Numbered from the stretch's first letter, positions 16,510-26,041 are shown. The stretch: 52,425 bases of DNA from Candidatus Hydrogenedentota bacterium (GCA_019637335.1 JAHBVV010000040.1:1-52425), one strand, 5' to 3'. The notes: generated from the letters alone by a model not told the origin. A program made the numbers and translations.

Positions 16510-17904
16510 TCATTCCGAGCCGCTGGCTGTCTCGCGCGGCAACACCGTCATCGGTAGCCCACCGCGCGGGCGCAGCGTAATGCGCGGGTCGATTCCCGGC
16601 CGGGGCTGTCCCTCCGTCGCCAGGCGCCACCGCCGCCCGATGGTCGCAAGCACAAGCACCGCCTCCATCATCGCGAAGCGCTCTCCGATGCACTTCCGGG
16701 GGCCCGCGCCAAACGGAAACCAGGCGTCGCGCGGGCGGGTCTCCCGCTGTTCGGGGGCAAAGCGGTCGGGGTCAAAGCGCTCGGGATCCGGAAAAAAACG
16801 CGCATCCCGATGGCTGACATACGGGCTCAACAACACCTGGGAGCCTGCCGGTATCGCATACCCCAGAATCGTGATCGGCCGAAGCGCTTCGCGCCCGAAC
16901 AGGTAGGCTGGCGGATACAGCCGCAGCGTCTCTTCCACGATCTGCCGCGTATACGGGAGCAGCGCGAAGTCCTCCATGCCGGGTGTCCGATCGCCGATCG
17001 CCGCATCCACCTCCGCGTGAAACCGCGCCTCAACCGCCGGATTCTCGCCCAGCAGGCGCCAAGCCCACGCCATCGTGTTCGCCGTCGTCTCGTGGCCCGC
17101 CAGGAACAGCGTCAGCACTTCGTCCCGCAAGGCTTCGTCGCCCAGCGGCGCGCCGCTCTCCTCGTCGCGCGCCGCCATCAGCATGTCCAGCAGGTCGCCG
17201 CCGCCCCCTTTCGCCCGGTGCTCCCGGATAATCCGATAAACAATGGCGTCCAGCCGCCGAATGGCCCGGCGGAATCGCCGCACCCGCCGCAATGGCAACC
17301 GCGTCAGGATCGGCGCCAGCGGATGCAGCAGAATGCTGTCCGCCTGCATGATGTCCTCGATCGCATCGGCCACGCCTTGCTTGTCCTCGGCCACCTCGGA
17401 ATTGAACAGCGTCTTCCCCACCACATCCAGCGCCAAAGCCATCATCTCGCGCATCACATCGATCCGCTGCCCCGCCTCCCAGCGCCCCGCCGCCGCCACC
17501 GCATACCGCACCATCGTCGTCGCGTAGTCCGCAATGCGCGCGCTGTGAAACGCCGGCTGCATCATCCGCCGCCGGCGAAGGTGCGCCGCGCCCTCGTTCA
17601 GCAACAGCCCGTTCCCCAGCACCGGACGGAGAAACAGCTGGTGCCCCGTGTCCTTCATTACATCGCGGTGCGCGCCCGACAGCAGTTCCTGCACCGCCTC
17701 GGGATCGTTCACCAGGTACACCCGGCCCTTCGCCCCCTCCAGCATCGCAATCCGACCGTACCGTTTCAGCACCGACGCCACGGGGGTGATCCGATCATGA
17801 CACATCGACAGGAGCGGCCCTAGGGAACCGATAGGGCCCGGACCGGGCGGATCCGTTCCCGCACCACGCCGCACACCGCGTGCATGCCTTGATACCACGT
17901 CCAT
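16510..17904 (-). CDS. Cytochrome P450
   Basis: The 464-aa protein has all class hallmarks. These are the I-helix oxygen-activation motif AGHETTANTMAW, the K-helix ExxR (EETLRLYPP), the PERFDPDRF region, and the heme-binding loop FPFGAGPRKCIGERFAM with C405 as axial thiolate. The pattern resembles the bacterial CYP4/CYP102-like branch, which often hydroxylates fatty acids or terpenoids; the substrate is unknown. ATG 17904 is preceded by AGGAG at 6 nt; a longer frame to 18006 reads through an AT-rich promoter region. No ferredoxin or reductase gene is adjacent, so electron partners are elsewhere. The gene is divergent from a hybrid sensor kinase. Confidence 0.92.
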   Translation of the reverse strand: MDVVSRHARGVRRGAGTDPPGPGPIGSLGPLLSMCHDRITPVASVLKRYGRIAMLEGAKGRVYLVNDPEAVQELLSGAHRDVMKDTGHQLFLRPVLGNGLLLNEGAAHLRRRRMMQPAFHSARIADYATTMVRYAVAAAGRWEAGQRIDVMREMMALALDVVGKTLFNSEVAEDKQGVADAIEDIMQADSILLHPLAPILTRLPLRRVRRFRRAIRRLDAIVYRIIREHRAKGGGGDLLDMLMAARDEESGAPLGDEALRDEVLTLFLAGHETTANTMAWAWRLLGENPAVEARFHAEVDAAIGDRTPGMEDFALLPYTRQIVEETLRLYPPAYLFGREALRPITILGYAIPAGSQVLLSPYVSHRDARFFPDPERFDPDRFAPEQRETRPRDAWFPFGAGPRKCIGERFAMMEAVLVLATIGRRWRLATEGQPRPGIDPRITLRPRGGLPMTVLPRETASGSE

Positions 17905-17961
17905 GGGAGATCTCCTGGGCCGCACCGCGGCCGTTGTCCCGTCTGGAAATGAGGATAGCAA

Positions 17962-17996
17962 ATCGTCCAATATATCGTCCAGAAAATATAGACAAA
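17962..17996 (-). promoter_or_regulatory. AT-rich P450 promoter region with direct repeat ATCGTCCA
   Basis: Two ATCGTCCA direct repeats (17962-17969 and 17974-17981) are 12 bp apart in an AT-rich pocket upstream of the P450 gene. On the minus strand TTTGTC (17996-17991) and TATATT (17974-17969) form a possible -35/-10 pair with a 16-bp spacer. The repeats overlap the -10 and could be an operator. This is inference from layout only. Confidence 0.35.
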
Positions 17997-18162
17997 AAAT
18001 TAACACAATGACACTCCACCGGGAACCGCAACAGGTTCCGTGCCGTGGCTTGATTCAGGTATACTCCCACGAGGAGGAGCGAGAAGAACCGCATCTATAC
18101 CCTTGGTTGGGAGGGAGAGCGTCCAGACGCGCCCCGCCCGCCTGCCCCGGAAACATGCCCGT

Positions 18163-21100
18163 ATGCAGATGCACCGGACAATCCTGATCGCCGCAACGCT
18201 TGCGGGGATGGCGTTGCTGCTGGCCCTGGATCAGTGGCATCGCGCCCGATTTGCCGAGAAGAATCACGCCCAACTGGAGCGCACCCTTCAGGAATCGGTG
18301 CGCGAACTCGAACAGCGCCTCGAGATCCGGATCCTGGCGGTCGATGATCTGCGCGCCTTCCTGCTCGCCTTGCCTGAAGCGCCGGATCAAAGTGCATTCG
18401 ACGCCATCGCCACCCAACTCCTGAGAAATTACCCAGCCCTACGGACATTGCAGTTTGTCGGCCCCGATCACCTGATCCGCTTTACCTACCCGCTGACCGG
18501 CAACGAGGATGCCGTCGGGCTCGATCTCATGACGCGGCCGGCCGCACCGTACGTCGAAAGGGCAATGGCCACACGGATGACCGTGCTCAACGAACCGACC
18601 GTCACCGTTCAGGGCGTGCTTGCGGTTGTGGCGCGCTCGCCCCTTTACGCAGGAGACACCTACCTCGGCCTGACCCAGGGGGTGATCGAAATCAACACCT
18701 TGCTTGAGGAAGTCGCGGCGCATCTACCCACGAATGTGAGCTACGCCGTCGCGCTGGAAGGGGCGCTGCCGTTCTGGGGGACCGAGCCCGCCGGCGCCGC
18801 CCGCGTCAGCGCGCCCGTTCGCGCGGGTGATCGCATCTGGACCGCATCCCTCGGCTGGGCGGCGCCCCCGCCCGGCGCGGACCCCTCCACCATCGCGCTC
18901 ATCTGGGGGCTCGGCGGCCTCGCGCTCACCAGCATCCTCGCGCTCGTCCACCTGGCGCTGCGGCGCGTCACGCGGCTTTCCCAATCGGCCACAGAAAGCG
19001 CACAGGCCCTGCACGCCAGCGAAACCCGTTTCCGGGTGCTCTTCGAACATGCGTTTGAAGGCATCCTGATTGCCGAAGCGGGCTCCGGGAAAATCGTCTA
19101 CGCCAATCCGGCTCTTTGTGGCATGCTCGGCCACCCCGAGGATGCCCTCTCGGGCGCCTGTCTTAAACGTACTCTGGCCGTGCGTGACCAAGATTCCGCG
19201 CCCGCGTTGCCGCCCGCCGACGCCCTGGACGGAGGCAGCGTGCAACGGACGGATGTCGCCTGCCCGCACGCGGACGGCTCCACCGTCTTCGTGGATATCA
19301 CATGGACCCACATGCAACTGGACGGCACAGCCTACCACGTGGGATTCTTCCGCGATATCGGCGACCGAAAGCGCGTGGAAGCCCAAAGCGAGGCGGCGCT
19401 CGCCCAGCTGCAACTCACCGTGCAGGCCACCAACATCGGCCTGTGGGACTGGGACCTGCTCACAAACGAAGTCTATCTTTCGCCCGAGTGGAAACGTCAA
19501 CTGGGATACGAAGACAGCGAACTGCCCAACGAATACGCCGAGTGGGAATCCCGGATCCATCCGGAGGATCGCGCTCAGGTCCTCGCGGCCATCGCCGCGG
19601 CGGCCCAGCCCCCCTTCCCGCCCTACGCGCCGGAATTCCGGCTCCGCCACCGCGATGGCTCCTACCGATGGCTGCTCGTGCGCGGTAAGGTGCTGCACGA
19701 TGCGCACGGCGCGCCCTTCCGCATGCTCGGGTGCCACATCGACATCACGGACCGGCGCCAGGCCGAGGAGGAGTTGCGCGCGGCCACCGACCTGCGCGAA
19801 CGCACCCTCGAAAGCCTCAGCGAGGTCGTGATCGTCGTCGACCCCGCCACCCGCACCATACAGCAATGCAACGCGGCCGCGGAGCGCGTGTTTGGATACT
19901 GCGCGGACGAGCTCATCGGAAAATCCACCGAAATCCTCCATGTCGACCGAGCACGCTATGAAGCCTTCGCCCGCGCCAGCGAGCCCATGCTCGAGCGCGG
20001 CGAAGCATTTCACGCCAGTTTCGAAATGCGCCGCAAGGACGGGACCCTGATCCAGACCGAAAACACCGTGGCGACGCTGAGTCCGAGCAAGGGATGGCGC
20101 GCGGGCGTCGTGAGCGTCGTGCGCGACGTCACCGGGCAGCGGCAGCTGGAATCCCGGCTGCGCCAGGCACAGAAAATGGAAGCCATCGGCACGCTCGCCG
20201 GCGGGATCGCCCACGATTTCAACAACATTCTCGCCGCCATCATCGGCTACAGCGAGCTCGTCCAGGCCCAGCTCGACCCCGGCAGCGAAGAATATGGCGA
20301 CCTGGAGGGCGTGCTCGCCGCCGCAAACCGCGCCCAGAGCCTCGTCCAGCAAATCCTCACCTTCAGCCGGCAGGTCGAGGAAGTCCGGCAACCCGTCGAT
20401 CTCGTGGAGGTCGTCGAAGAAGCGCTGAAACTCCTTCGCCCCTCCATCCCAACCACCATCGAGATCGAGGCAAACGTGGGAGACAGCCCGCAGCCCGTGC
20501 TCGCGGATCCCACCCAGATGCACCAGGTGATCGTGAACCTCTGCACCAATGCCTACCAGGCCATGGAGGAAAGCGGGGGCCGCCTCTCCATCGCGCTCGG
20601 TCGAACCAGCGGCGAACTCCCGCCCGAACTGCCGCCGGGCGAGTACGTGCGCATGGTGGTCCGCGATACCGGCTGCGGCATGGACCCCGCGTACCTCTAC
20701 CGCGTCTTCGATCCCTTCTACACCACCAAACCCCAGGGAAAAGGCACCGGGCTCGGCCTCGCGACTGTCCACGGCATCATCACCGCCCACGGCGGAGCGA
20801 TCACCGTGCAAAGCGCGCCCGGCAGCGGAAGCACCTTCGAAGTATTCCTGCCGTTTGCCACCGAGCCGGTCCTCCCCGCGCCCGGCGAGGAGCCCCCCGT
20901 GCGTGGCGGTTCGGAGCGCCTCCTGCTGGTCGACGATGAGGAGGCGCTGGCCAACCTGCTCCAAAAGGCGCTGGAGAAATTCGGCTACAACGTCCACGCC
21001 CTTACCAGCAGCACCGCCGCGCTCGAATTGCTGAAACAAGAACCCGGCCGCTTCGATCTCCTCGTCACCGACCTCACCATGCCGCGGATGACCGGGCGCC

Positions 21101-21300
21101 AGCTCATCGCCGAGGTGCGCGGCATCCGCCCCGATCTCCCCGTCATTCTCGTCACCGGATTCTCCGACAACGGACTCCTCGAGGATCTGGCGAGGCTGGG
21201 CGTCTCGACTGTCCTCACAAAGCCCGTCAAGCCCCGAAACCTCGCCCGTATCGTGCGCGACGTGCTGGACGCCGGCGCATTCCCCGCAAACGCTCCCTGA
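18163..21300 (+). CDS. CHASE/multi-PAS hybrid sensor histidine kinase with C-terminal receiver
   Basis: The 1045-aa protein begins with a membrane segment (LIAATLAGMALLLAL). A periplasmic CHASE-type sensor follows (about 30-235; AVDDLRAFLLALPEAPDQSA, RTLQFVGPDHLIRFTYPL), then a second membrane segment (about 245-270). Three PAS domains come next (about 290-400, 415-540, 550-670), with PAC-like ends FFRDIGDRKR, HIDITDRRQAEEE and VVRDVTGQR. The HisKA motif GTLAGGIAHDFNNILAAIIG carries phospho-acceptor H684. ATPase boxes are NAYQAMEES, DTGCGMDP and GTGLGLATVHGI. The receiver domain has D970 in VTDLTMPRMTG. No DNA-binding output is present. ATG 18163 puts the first membrane helix at the N-terminus; GGAA lies about 10 nt upstream, so the start is less certain. 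Confidence 0.9.
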   Translation: MQMHRTILIAATLAGMALLLALDQWHRARFAEKNHAQLERTLQESVRELEQRLEIRILAVDDLRAFLLALPEAPDQSAFDAIATQLLRNYPALRTLQFVGPDHLIRFTYPLTGNEDAVGLDLMTRPAAPYVERAMATRMTVLNEPTVTVQGVLAVVARSPLYAGDTYLGLTQGVIEINTLLEEVAAHLPTNVSYAVALEGALPFWGTEPAGAARVSAPVRAGDRIWTASLGWAAPPPGADPSTIALIWGLGGLALTSILALVHLALRRVTRLSQSATESAQALHASETRFRVLFEHAFEGILIAEAGSGKIVYANPALCGMLGHPEDALSGACLKRTLAVRDQDSAPALPPADALDGGSVQRTDVACPHADGSTVFVDITWTHMQLDGTAYHVGFFRDIGDRKRVEAQSEAALAQLQLTVQATNIGLWDWDLLTNEVYLSPEWKRQLGYEDSELPNEYAEWESRIHPEDRAQVLAAIAAAAQPPFPPYAPEFRLRHRDGSYRWLLVRGKVLHDAHGAPFRMLGCHIDITDRRQAEEELRAATDLRERTLESLSEVVIVVDPATRTIQQCNAAAERVFGYCADELIGKSTEILHVDRARYEAFARASEPMLERGEAFHASFEMRRKDGTLIQTENTVATLSPSKGWRAGVVSVVRDVTGQRQLESRLRQAQKMEAIGTLAGGIAHDFNNILAAIIGYSELVQAQLDPGSEEYGDLEGVLAAANRAQSLVQQILTFSRQVEEVRQPVDLVEVVEEALKLLRPSIPTTIEIEANVGDSPQPVLADPTQMHQVIVNLCTNAYQAMEESGGRLSIALGRTSGELPPELPPGEYVRMVVRDTGCGMDPAYLYRVFDPFYTTKPQGKGTGLGLATVHGIITAHGGAITVQSAPGSGSTFEVFLPFATEPVLPAPGEEPPVRGGSERLLLVDDEEALANLLQKALEKFGYNVHALTSSTAALELLKQEPGRFDLLVTDLTMPRMTGRQLIAEVRGIRPDLPVILVTGFSDNGLLEDLARLGVSTVLTKPVKPRNLARIVRDVLDAGAFPANAP

Positions 21301-21526
21301 CGGCTGGACCGCGCTCCCCCCAGCGAAAACCGTGCAAGAACTGCGCGGGACTTGCGCAAAACCTGCACAGCCCCCCAGAACGAATCCCGGATCGCCCTCC
21401 TTAACCGCCTTCATTGCAGCATCTTAAACACCTCTTCGACCATGGCCCGCCAATTGCTCTTCATCAGGCAGGGGCGGAAATGAGCCGCCCGAACAGAAAC
21501 GTCAATGCTACCGGGAAGAACTCGCC

Positions 21527-22387
21527 ATGAACACGAACCGCAAATTCAACCTCCGGGCCATGACCTCCTTAACCGTTTCCATGAGCTTCCTCATGCTCAC
21601 GCTGTCGGGCGTCATTCTTTACCTGTCGCCCAAGGGTAGAGTCGCCAACTGGACCGGCTGGAGCATGATCGGCCTCAGCAAGGAAGGATGGGGGAGCGCG
21701 CACACCACCATGGCCCTGCTCTTCCTCGTGGCAAGCGCGGCGCACATCGCTTACAACTGGCGGCCCTTGCTCAAGTACCTCAAGATGCCACTCGCCGCGG
21801 GCGCAAAACGGAGCCGCGCGGAAATGGCCGGCGCGCTCGCCCTCACGCTCATGGTCTTTGTCGGCACCCTCTACAGCGTGCCCCCGTTTGGCGCCGTGGC
21901 CGAACTCGGTGAGAACATCAAACAGTACTGGGAGATGCGCAGCGTAGTTGGGCCGTATCCCCACGCCGAAGAAGACACCCTCGAAATGTTTGCGAACAAG
22001 CTCGGGCGCGGGCCGGAAGAACTTCAGGAGCGCCTCGCATCCAAAGGCCTCGCCGTGGACGACATGTCGCAAACCGTCCAGGAACTCGCACATCAGAACA
22101 ACATGGCGCCCGCCAGCTTGTTCGCGCTGCTGAGCAGTGGCGGCGCCGCGGCGGGACCGTCGGGCGATTATGCATCACGCGGCGGCGCGGGCGGGGGGGG
22201 CTTCGGGCGAAAGACCCTGGCCCAGGTTTGCGCGGAGGGCAACGTGGATCTCGAATCGGCGATTGCGCGCCTGCATCAGCGTGGCATCGCGGCAACCGGC
22301 CAGGACAACGTCCGTACGCTCGCCGACCGCGTCAACATGACGCCCGGCGAGCTCCTGGCCGCAGCCGGCATCGACACAGGCCACTGA
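21527..22387 (+). CDS. DUF4405 membrane protein with duplicated C-terminal helical module
   Basis: The 286-aa protein has three or four membrane helices near 12-33, 55-75 and 100-118, and matches DUF4405 in the HIAYNWRPLLKYLK and GTLYSVPPFGAVAELGE segments. DUF4405 resembles cytochrome b561/cyt b helices; conserved His in AHTTMALL and AAHIAYNW could bind heme. The soluble C-terminus holds two similar helical modules (about 148-200 and 228-286; LGRGPEELQERLASKGLAV versus VDLESAIARLHQRGIAA), joined by a glycine-rich linker. The start ATG 21527 has GGGAAG upstream. It follows the kinase by 226 bp on the same strand. Function is unknown. Confidence 0.82.
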   Translation: MNTNRKFNLRAMTSLTVSMSFLMLTLSGVILYLSPKGRVANWTGWSMIGLSKEGWGSAHTTMALLFLVASAAHIAYNWRPLLKYLKMPLAAGAKRSRAEMAGALALTLMVFVGTLYSVPPFGAVAELGENIKQYWEMRSVVGPYPHAEEDTLEMFANKLGRGPEELQERLASKGLAVDDMSQTVQELAHQNNMAPASLFALLSSGGAAAGPSGDYASRGGAGGGGFGRKTLAQVCAEGNVDLESAIARLHQRGIAATGQDNVRTLADRVNMTPGELLAAAGIDTGH

Positions 22388-22457
22388 ACCCTTCAGCCCG
22401 TACTCCCCGGAATCAACCGCCCCTGCCGCCAACGCGGTGGGGGCGGCTCATCAAGGA

Positions 22458-22512
22458 CACAGGCATTCCTGCCTGTGAAAAGAGCCTCATCAGGGACACA
22501 GGCATTCCTGTG
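22458..22512. repeat. Two direct copies of a CACAGGCATTCCTG hairpin
   Basis: Copy 1 (22458-22477) folds as CACAGGCA-TTCC-TGCCTGTG. Copy 2 (22497-22512) folds as CACAGG-CATT-CCTGTG. Both are preceded by a CATCARGGA word. They sit between convergent genes (DUF4405 + and sulfatase -), so they may act as bidirectional transcription stops or be REP-like elements. Confidence 0.55.
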
Positions 22513-22521
22513 ATACGCGCA

Positions 22522-24021
22522 CTACTCCTGCGGTGACCAGAGCGTATACGGATCCCCCCACCGCGTCATCTCTTCCCGAAGCAGGGCCTCCATTCGCGCG
22601 CGCTCTGCCGCGTAGCGCGGGTCCTCCGCCAAATCCACCTGCAACTCGCCCGGCGTGTGCCCCGTGGCCGCGATCACCTCGGGCGCGTGGTGTTCCAGCA
22701 CATACTCGTGCGGATTCTCCCGCAGGTTGAACAGCTGCGTCTCCCGCACTTCCCCATCCAGCACGTCGTACTGGATCAACTTCCAGTCGCCACGCCGCAC
22801 ACTGCGCATACCCGGCTTCGTTCCCCCCGAGTACACCCCGTACAACGTGTCGCGCACGGTCTCCACACGCCCCTCCAGCACCGGGCGAATACTCACGCCC
22901 TCCACCGTCGACGGAATATCGATACCGGCAAGATCACACAGTGTCGGCAGCACATCCATGAGATACAGATTGCCCTGCGCCCGCGCCTCCGCCGCGATAC
23001 CCGGACCACGCGCAATGAACGGTACCCGCCATGTGTGCTCATACAGGTTCTGCTTGCCCATCAGCCCGTGACGGCCCACCGACATGCCGTGATCCGCCGT
23101 GAAGATGATATACGTATTGTCCAGCTCGCCCATCTCCTCCAGCTTCGCCAGCACCCGCCCAATTTGGATGTCGATATTCTCGATGCACGCGTATTCCCGA
23201 CCGGTCTCGTTGCGGACCGTCGCCGGATCGCGGCTCCGCAGCACCCCCGGAACCGCCACCTCGTCCCGAAGTTCCGGATGCCCGTGGTGAAATGGGTGCG
23301 CGGGAAGCCACTGATCCGGCAGCGGTGGCGCGGACGGATTCGCCGCGCCCGGGTTCTCCGGATCCCAGTCATTCGTCGCGCCGTATTTCGCGAGCAATTC
23401 GGGCGTGCCGTTCCGCACGTCGTGGGGGTGCGAAAAGCCATAGTAAATCAGAAACGGCTCCGTCGCGCCCGACGCTTCGCGCCCGGAGAGATACGCCATC
23501 ACCTGATCGCCGTGCCAAGCGCTGCCCTCCTCCGCGTTCCCTTCGCGGCACGTCTTGTCCCGCACCGTCTTGAACTGCGCATTCGCATCCGCGTAGCTGT
23601 TGCCAATCTTGCACGTGCGGAACGTGTCGTACCCCGCGCGGTTGAACACCGCCGGGAGCGTCTGCGACGCAATATCCGCGGGTACACGCGGCGGAACCGC
23701 CTCGTAAGGCGTGCGGTTCCCCGGAATGCGCCAGACCGATCGCCCCGTCATGATCATCGTCCGCGAGGGAAGGCACACCGCCCCGCTCCACGCGCCCATG
23801 TGGTAGGCCCCGTCAAAGGTCATCCCCTCCGCCGCAAGCCGATCAATATTCGGCGTCTCGCACACGGTATTGCCATACGCCGAGAGCGTCTCCTGCGCCT
23901 GATCGTCCGTCAGGATGAAGACGAAGTTCGGACGTTTCGCCGCGGCCTCGACCGCCGCATGGGACACCGCCGCAAACAGCAGCGAACCCGCTGCCAACAC
24001 CAGAAACGCGGAATAACGCAT
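22522..24021 (-). CDS. Sulfatase (formylglycine-dependent, exported)
   Basis: The 499-aa protein has a Sec signal peptide (MRYSAFLVLAAGSLLFAAVS) and the sulfatase fold. The metal-binding aspartates are in NFVFILTDDQ (D39, D40). The maturation motif is CLPSRTMIMTGRS with C83, which the formylglycine-generating enzyme would convert. Later motifs are FTADHGMSVGRHGLMGKQN and WRVPFIARGPG. It would remove sulfate esters from carbohydrate or other substrates outside the cytoplasm; the substrate cannot be predicted. ATG 24021 is chosen for a strong GGGAGG site 5 nt upstream. A MetE-like gene lies upstream on the same strand with a 123-bp gap. Confidence 0.92.
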   Translation of the reverse strand: MRYSAFLVLAAGSLLFAAVSHAAVEAAAKRPNFVFILTDDQAQETLSAYGNTVCETPNIDRLAAEGMTFDGAYHMGAWSGAVCLPSRTMIMTGRSVWRIPGNRTPYEAVPPRVPADIASQTLPAVFNRAGYDTFRTCKIGNSYADANAQFKTVRDKTCREGNAEEGSAWHGDQVMAYLSGREASGATEPFLIYYGFSHPHDVRNGTPELLAKYGATNDWDPENPGAANPSAPPLPDQWLPAHPFHHGHPELRDEVAVPGVLRSRDPATVRNETGREYACIENIDIQIGRVLAKLEEMGELDNTYIIFTADHGMSVGRHGLMGKQNLYEHTWRVPFIARGPGIAAEARAQGNLYLMDVLPTLCDLAGIDIPSTVEGVSIRPVLEGRVETVRDTLYGVYSGGTKPGMRSVRRGDWKLIQYDVLDGEVRETQLFNLRENPHEYVLEHHAPEVIAATGHTPGELQVDLAEDPRYAAERARMEALLREEMTRWGDPYTLWSPQE

Positions 24022-24144
24022 AGAACCTCCCGAATGACTCACGTTCAGCCAGGCCGCCGGGAACCGGAGCCGCCCGGTGGCGGAAGCGCCATGATTTCAT
24101 GTTCGCTCCGCCAATGCAAACCGCGCGTGCTCCCCCCCGTGCGC

Positions 24145-25212
24145 CTACGCGTATTTCTCGCGCAACCGCCGCGCAGCCTCCACTTCGTTCTTCAGCTTGA
24201 TATAGACCTCGTCGATGTCGACCTGGGCGGCCGATCCGGGCGCGAAGCCGCAGTCCGGGTTGAGCGTGATGCGCTCGGGCGCAAGGTACTGCAACGCCTT
24301 TTCCACCCGCGCGACAATGGTCTCGGGCGAATCGATCTGGCCGGGGTGGCAGCTCACGCACCCGAGGCCGATTTCAATGTGCTCCGGAAGTTCACGGAAT
24401 ACCGACATATCGCCCGCGCCCGGCGTCGTGAACTCCATCGTGACGTGGTTTACCTTCAGCCGGACGAGCTGCTTGAGAATCGGATCGTAGCCCCCCGTGT
24501 GCTCCGCCTCGCCCCGCACGCGCGCGCCGGCGCGCCGGCAAAGGTGCACCGCCGTCTTAACGCCCGTGATCCCCTCCACTACCGCATTGTCCATGTCGGT
24601 GGCGAAATCCGAGGCGCGCGTCGCGTCGTCGTACTGGCCGCGCACCCCCGCATCCACGAAAAGGCACAGATGCGGATCGTCAATCTGTACAATGTGCACC
24701 CCCTCGTCCCGAAGCAGCTCCAATTCCCGCCGGAGCACGGGCACGCAATCCTCGATGAACGCCTCGCGGGTGGGGTAGGCGCCAACGGACCGCTCGGGAT
24801 CCCACATGCGCTCGCCGAGCAGTGCGGGAGCCGGCAGGGTCGCCTTAACCGGCCGATTCGTGATCTGTTTCAGGAAGCGCACCTCGTTCGCGATGAAGCC
24901 CGGGGCCTTCGGAGACAGCCGCTCGGTCACAACCGTCCACGGACGGCCGTCCGCCGGATTCCTGCTCAATTCGAAGCCATGGGCAAGTTCCGCAATAACG
25001 CCGATATACGACTTCCGCCACCACTCGCCGTCGGTGATGATGTCCAGTCCCGCCGCCTCCTGCATCGCCACGGCGTACCGGATGGCGTCGCCCATATGGC
25101 GCTGATACGTCTCCGCGTCGTACGGGGCGTCGTCCGCAATAAGATCTTTCACGAATGCCGGGCGCGGCAGCGAACCGATGACAGAGGTCGGAAAGAGGGG
25201 CAACGTGCGCAT
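24145..25212 (-). CDS. Cobalamin-independent methionine synthase (MetE C-domain) family protein
   Basis: The 355-aa single-domain protein matches the C-terminal catalytic barrel of MetE. The expected zinc ligands are all present: H223 and C225 (AVHLCRR), E260 (TMEFTTPG) and C321 (LNPDCGFAPG). The N-terminus TSVIGSLPRP is typical. Short MetE-like proteins transfer methyl groups to thiols; some use donors other than methyltetrahydrofolate, so methionine synthesis is likely but unproven. The gene starts 3 nt after the stop of the nucleotidyltransferase gene, with GCGAGG upstream, indicating an operon and coupling. Confidence 0.88.
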   Translation of the reverse strand: MRTLPLFPTSVIGSLPRPAFVKDLIADDAPYDAETYQRHMGDAIRYAVAMQEAAGLDIITDGEWWRKSYIGVIAELAHGFELSRNPADGRPWTVVTERLSPKAPGFIANEVRFLKQITNRPVKATLPAPALLGERMWDPERSVGAYPTREAFIEDCVPVLRRELELLRDEGVHIVQIDDPHLCLFVDAGVRGQYDDATRASDFATDMDNAVVEGITGVKTAVHLCRRAGARVRGEAEHTGGYDPILKQLVRLKVNHVTMEFTTPGAGDMSVFRELPEHIEIGLGCVSCHPGQIDSPETIVARVEKALQYLAPERITLNPDCGFAPGSAAQVDIDEVYIKLKNEVEAARRLREKYA

Positions 25213-25215
25213 GGA

Positions 25216-25983
25216 TTACCTCGCGAGGTGCTTTGAGACCCAGAATTCGCGCGCGTAGTCGAGGTCCTGCTGGGTGTCGATTTCAATGTAGCCGCCGGGT
25301 GTGTCGGCGTGCGCCATGTGGGCGCCGCCCTCCAGCATATCCTGAAGGAGGTGAATGAAATAGGCCTTCTCAAAGACCTTCGCCTCGCGGAAGGGCTTGC
25401 CGGCGTGCTTCTCGCGCGCCGCGTGGTAGGCCTCCCGAAGCTGGGCGGCGCCCGCCGCGGAAAACTTCGCCACACCGATAAACTCGCCATGCGCGTGGTG
25501 ATCGTGCAGCTCGCGGTGGATTTCAATCACGCGCCCGTTCTCCACCGCCACCTTCTCCGCGTCGTCGGTGGGGTGCTCGGTGCGCTCCGTATACCGGTCC
25601 ATCCACGCGGTGTCGACGCCGATCGCAATGTCCGCCGGATGGGTCTTGAGGTCGGCCACGACGTTCGTGTTGAACAGAATATCCGAATAACAGCAGATAA
25701 ACCCGTCCGCCATGCGGTCCTCGGCGTAAAACAGGGACGCGAGAATGTTGTTGTCCGGCCACGCGTCGTTGTGGCGGAATTCAAAGTGCGGGTACGCCTC
25801 CCGAACCTTCTCGATGCGGTAGCCGCCGATGAAGCAGATGCGGTCGAGACCATTCTCCCCGAACGCCGTAACGGCCCAGTCCAGAATGCGCCGCCCCTCC
25901 ACCTCCGCAAAGCACTTGGGGGAATCTTCGGTCGTCGGCATCAGGCGCGCGCCACGCCCCGCGCCAATAATAATTACCTGCAT
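25216..25983 (-). CDS. Nucleotidyltransferase (sugar-phosphate or phosphocholine type NTP transferase)
   Basis: The 255-aa protein opens with the nucleotide-binding signature IIIGAGRGARLMPTTEDSPK and has WPDNNILASLFYAED and ICCYSDILF, where the metal-binding aspartate follows a tyrosine-serine. This form resembles phosphocholine cytidylyltransferase/LicC-like and related transferases that activate a phosphorylated small molecule with CTP or UTP. ATG 25983 follows AAAGGA at good spacing; a start at 26019 would add 12 residues with no site. It is the first gene of a tight pair with the MetE-like gene. The substrate is unknown. Confidence 0.85.
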   Translation of the reverse strand: MQVIIIGAGRGARLMPTTEDSPKCFAEVEGRRILDWAVTAFGENGLDRICFIGGYRIEKVREAYPHFEFRHNDAWPDNNILASLFYAEDRMADGFICCYSDILFNTNVVADLKTHPADIAIGVDTAWMDRYTERTEHPTDDAEKVAVENGRVIEIHRELHDHHAHGEFIGVAKFSAAGAAQLREAYHAAREKHAGKPFREAKVFEKAYFIHLLQDMLEGGAHMAHADTPGGYIEIDTQQDLDYAREFWVSKHLAR

Positions 25984-26041
25984 GTTCAATCCTTTCAATG
26001 CGCACGGGCATCCGAACAATGAACTTATCGATATACGGGAA

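Noticed and set aside
18724-21414. An 896-codon minus-strand open frame opposite the hybrid kinase
   Set aside because: The composition is low-complexity Gly/Asp/Ala/His and the plus strand carries an unambiguous kinase.
22657-25236. An 859-codon plus-strand open frame opposite the sulfatase and MetE-like genes
   Set aside because: It spans two clear minus-strand genes and their gap, is Arg/His-rich, and has no recognisable domain.
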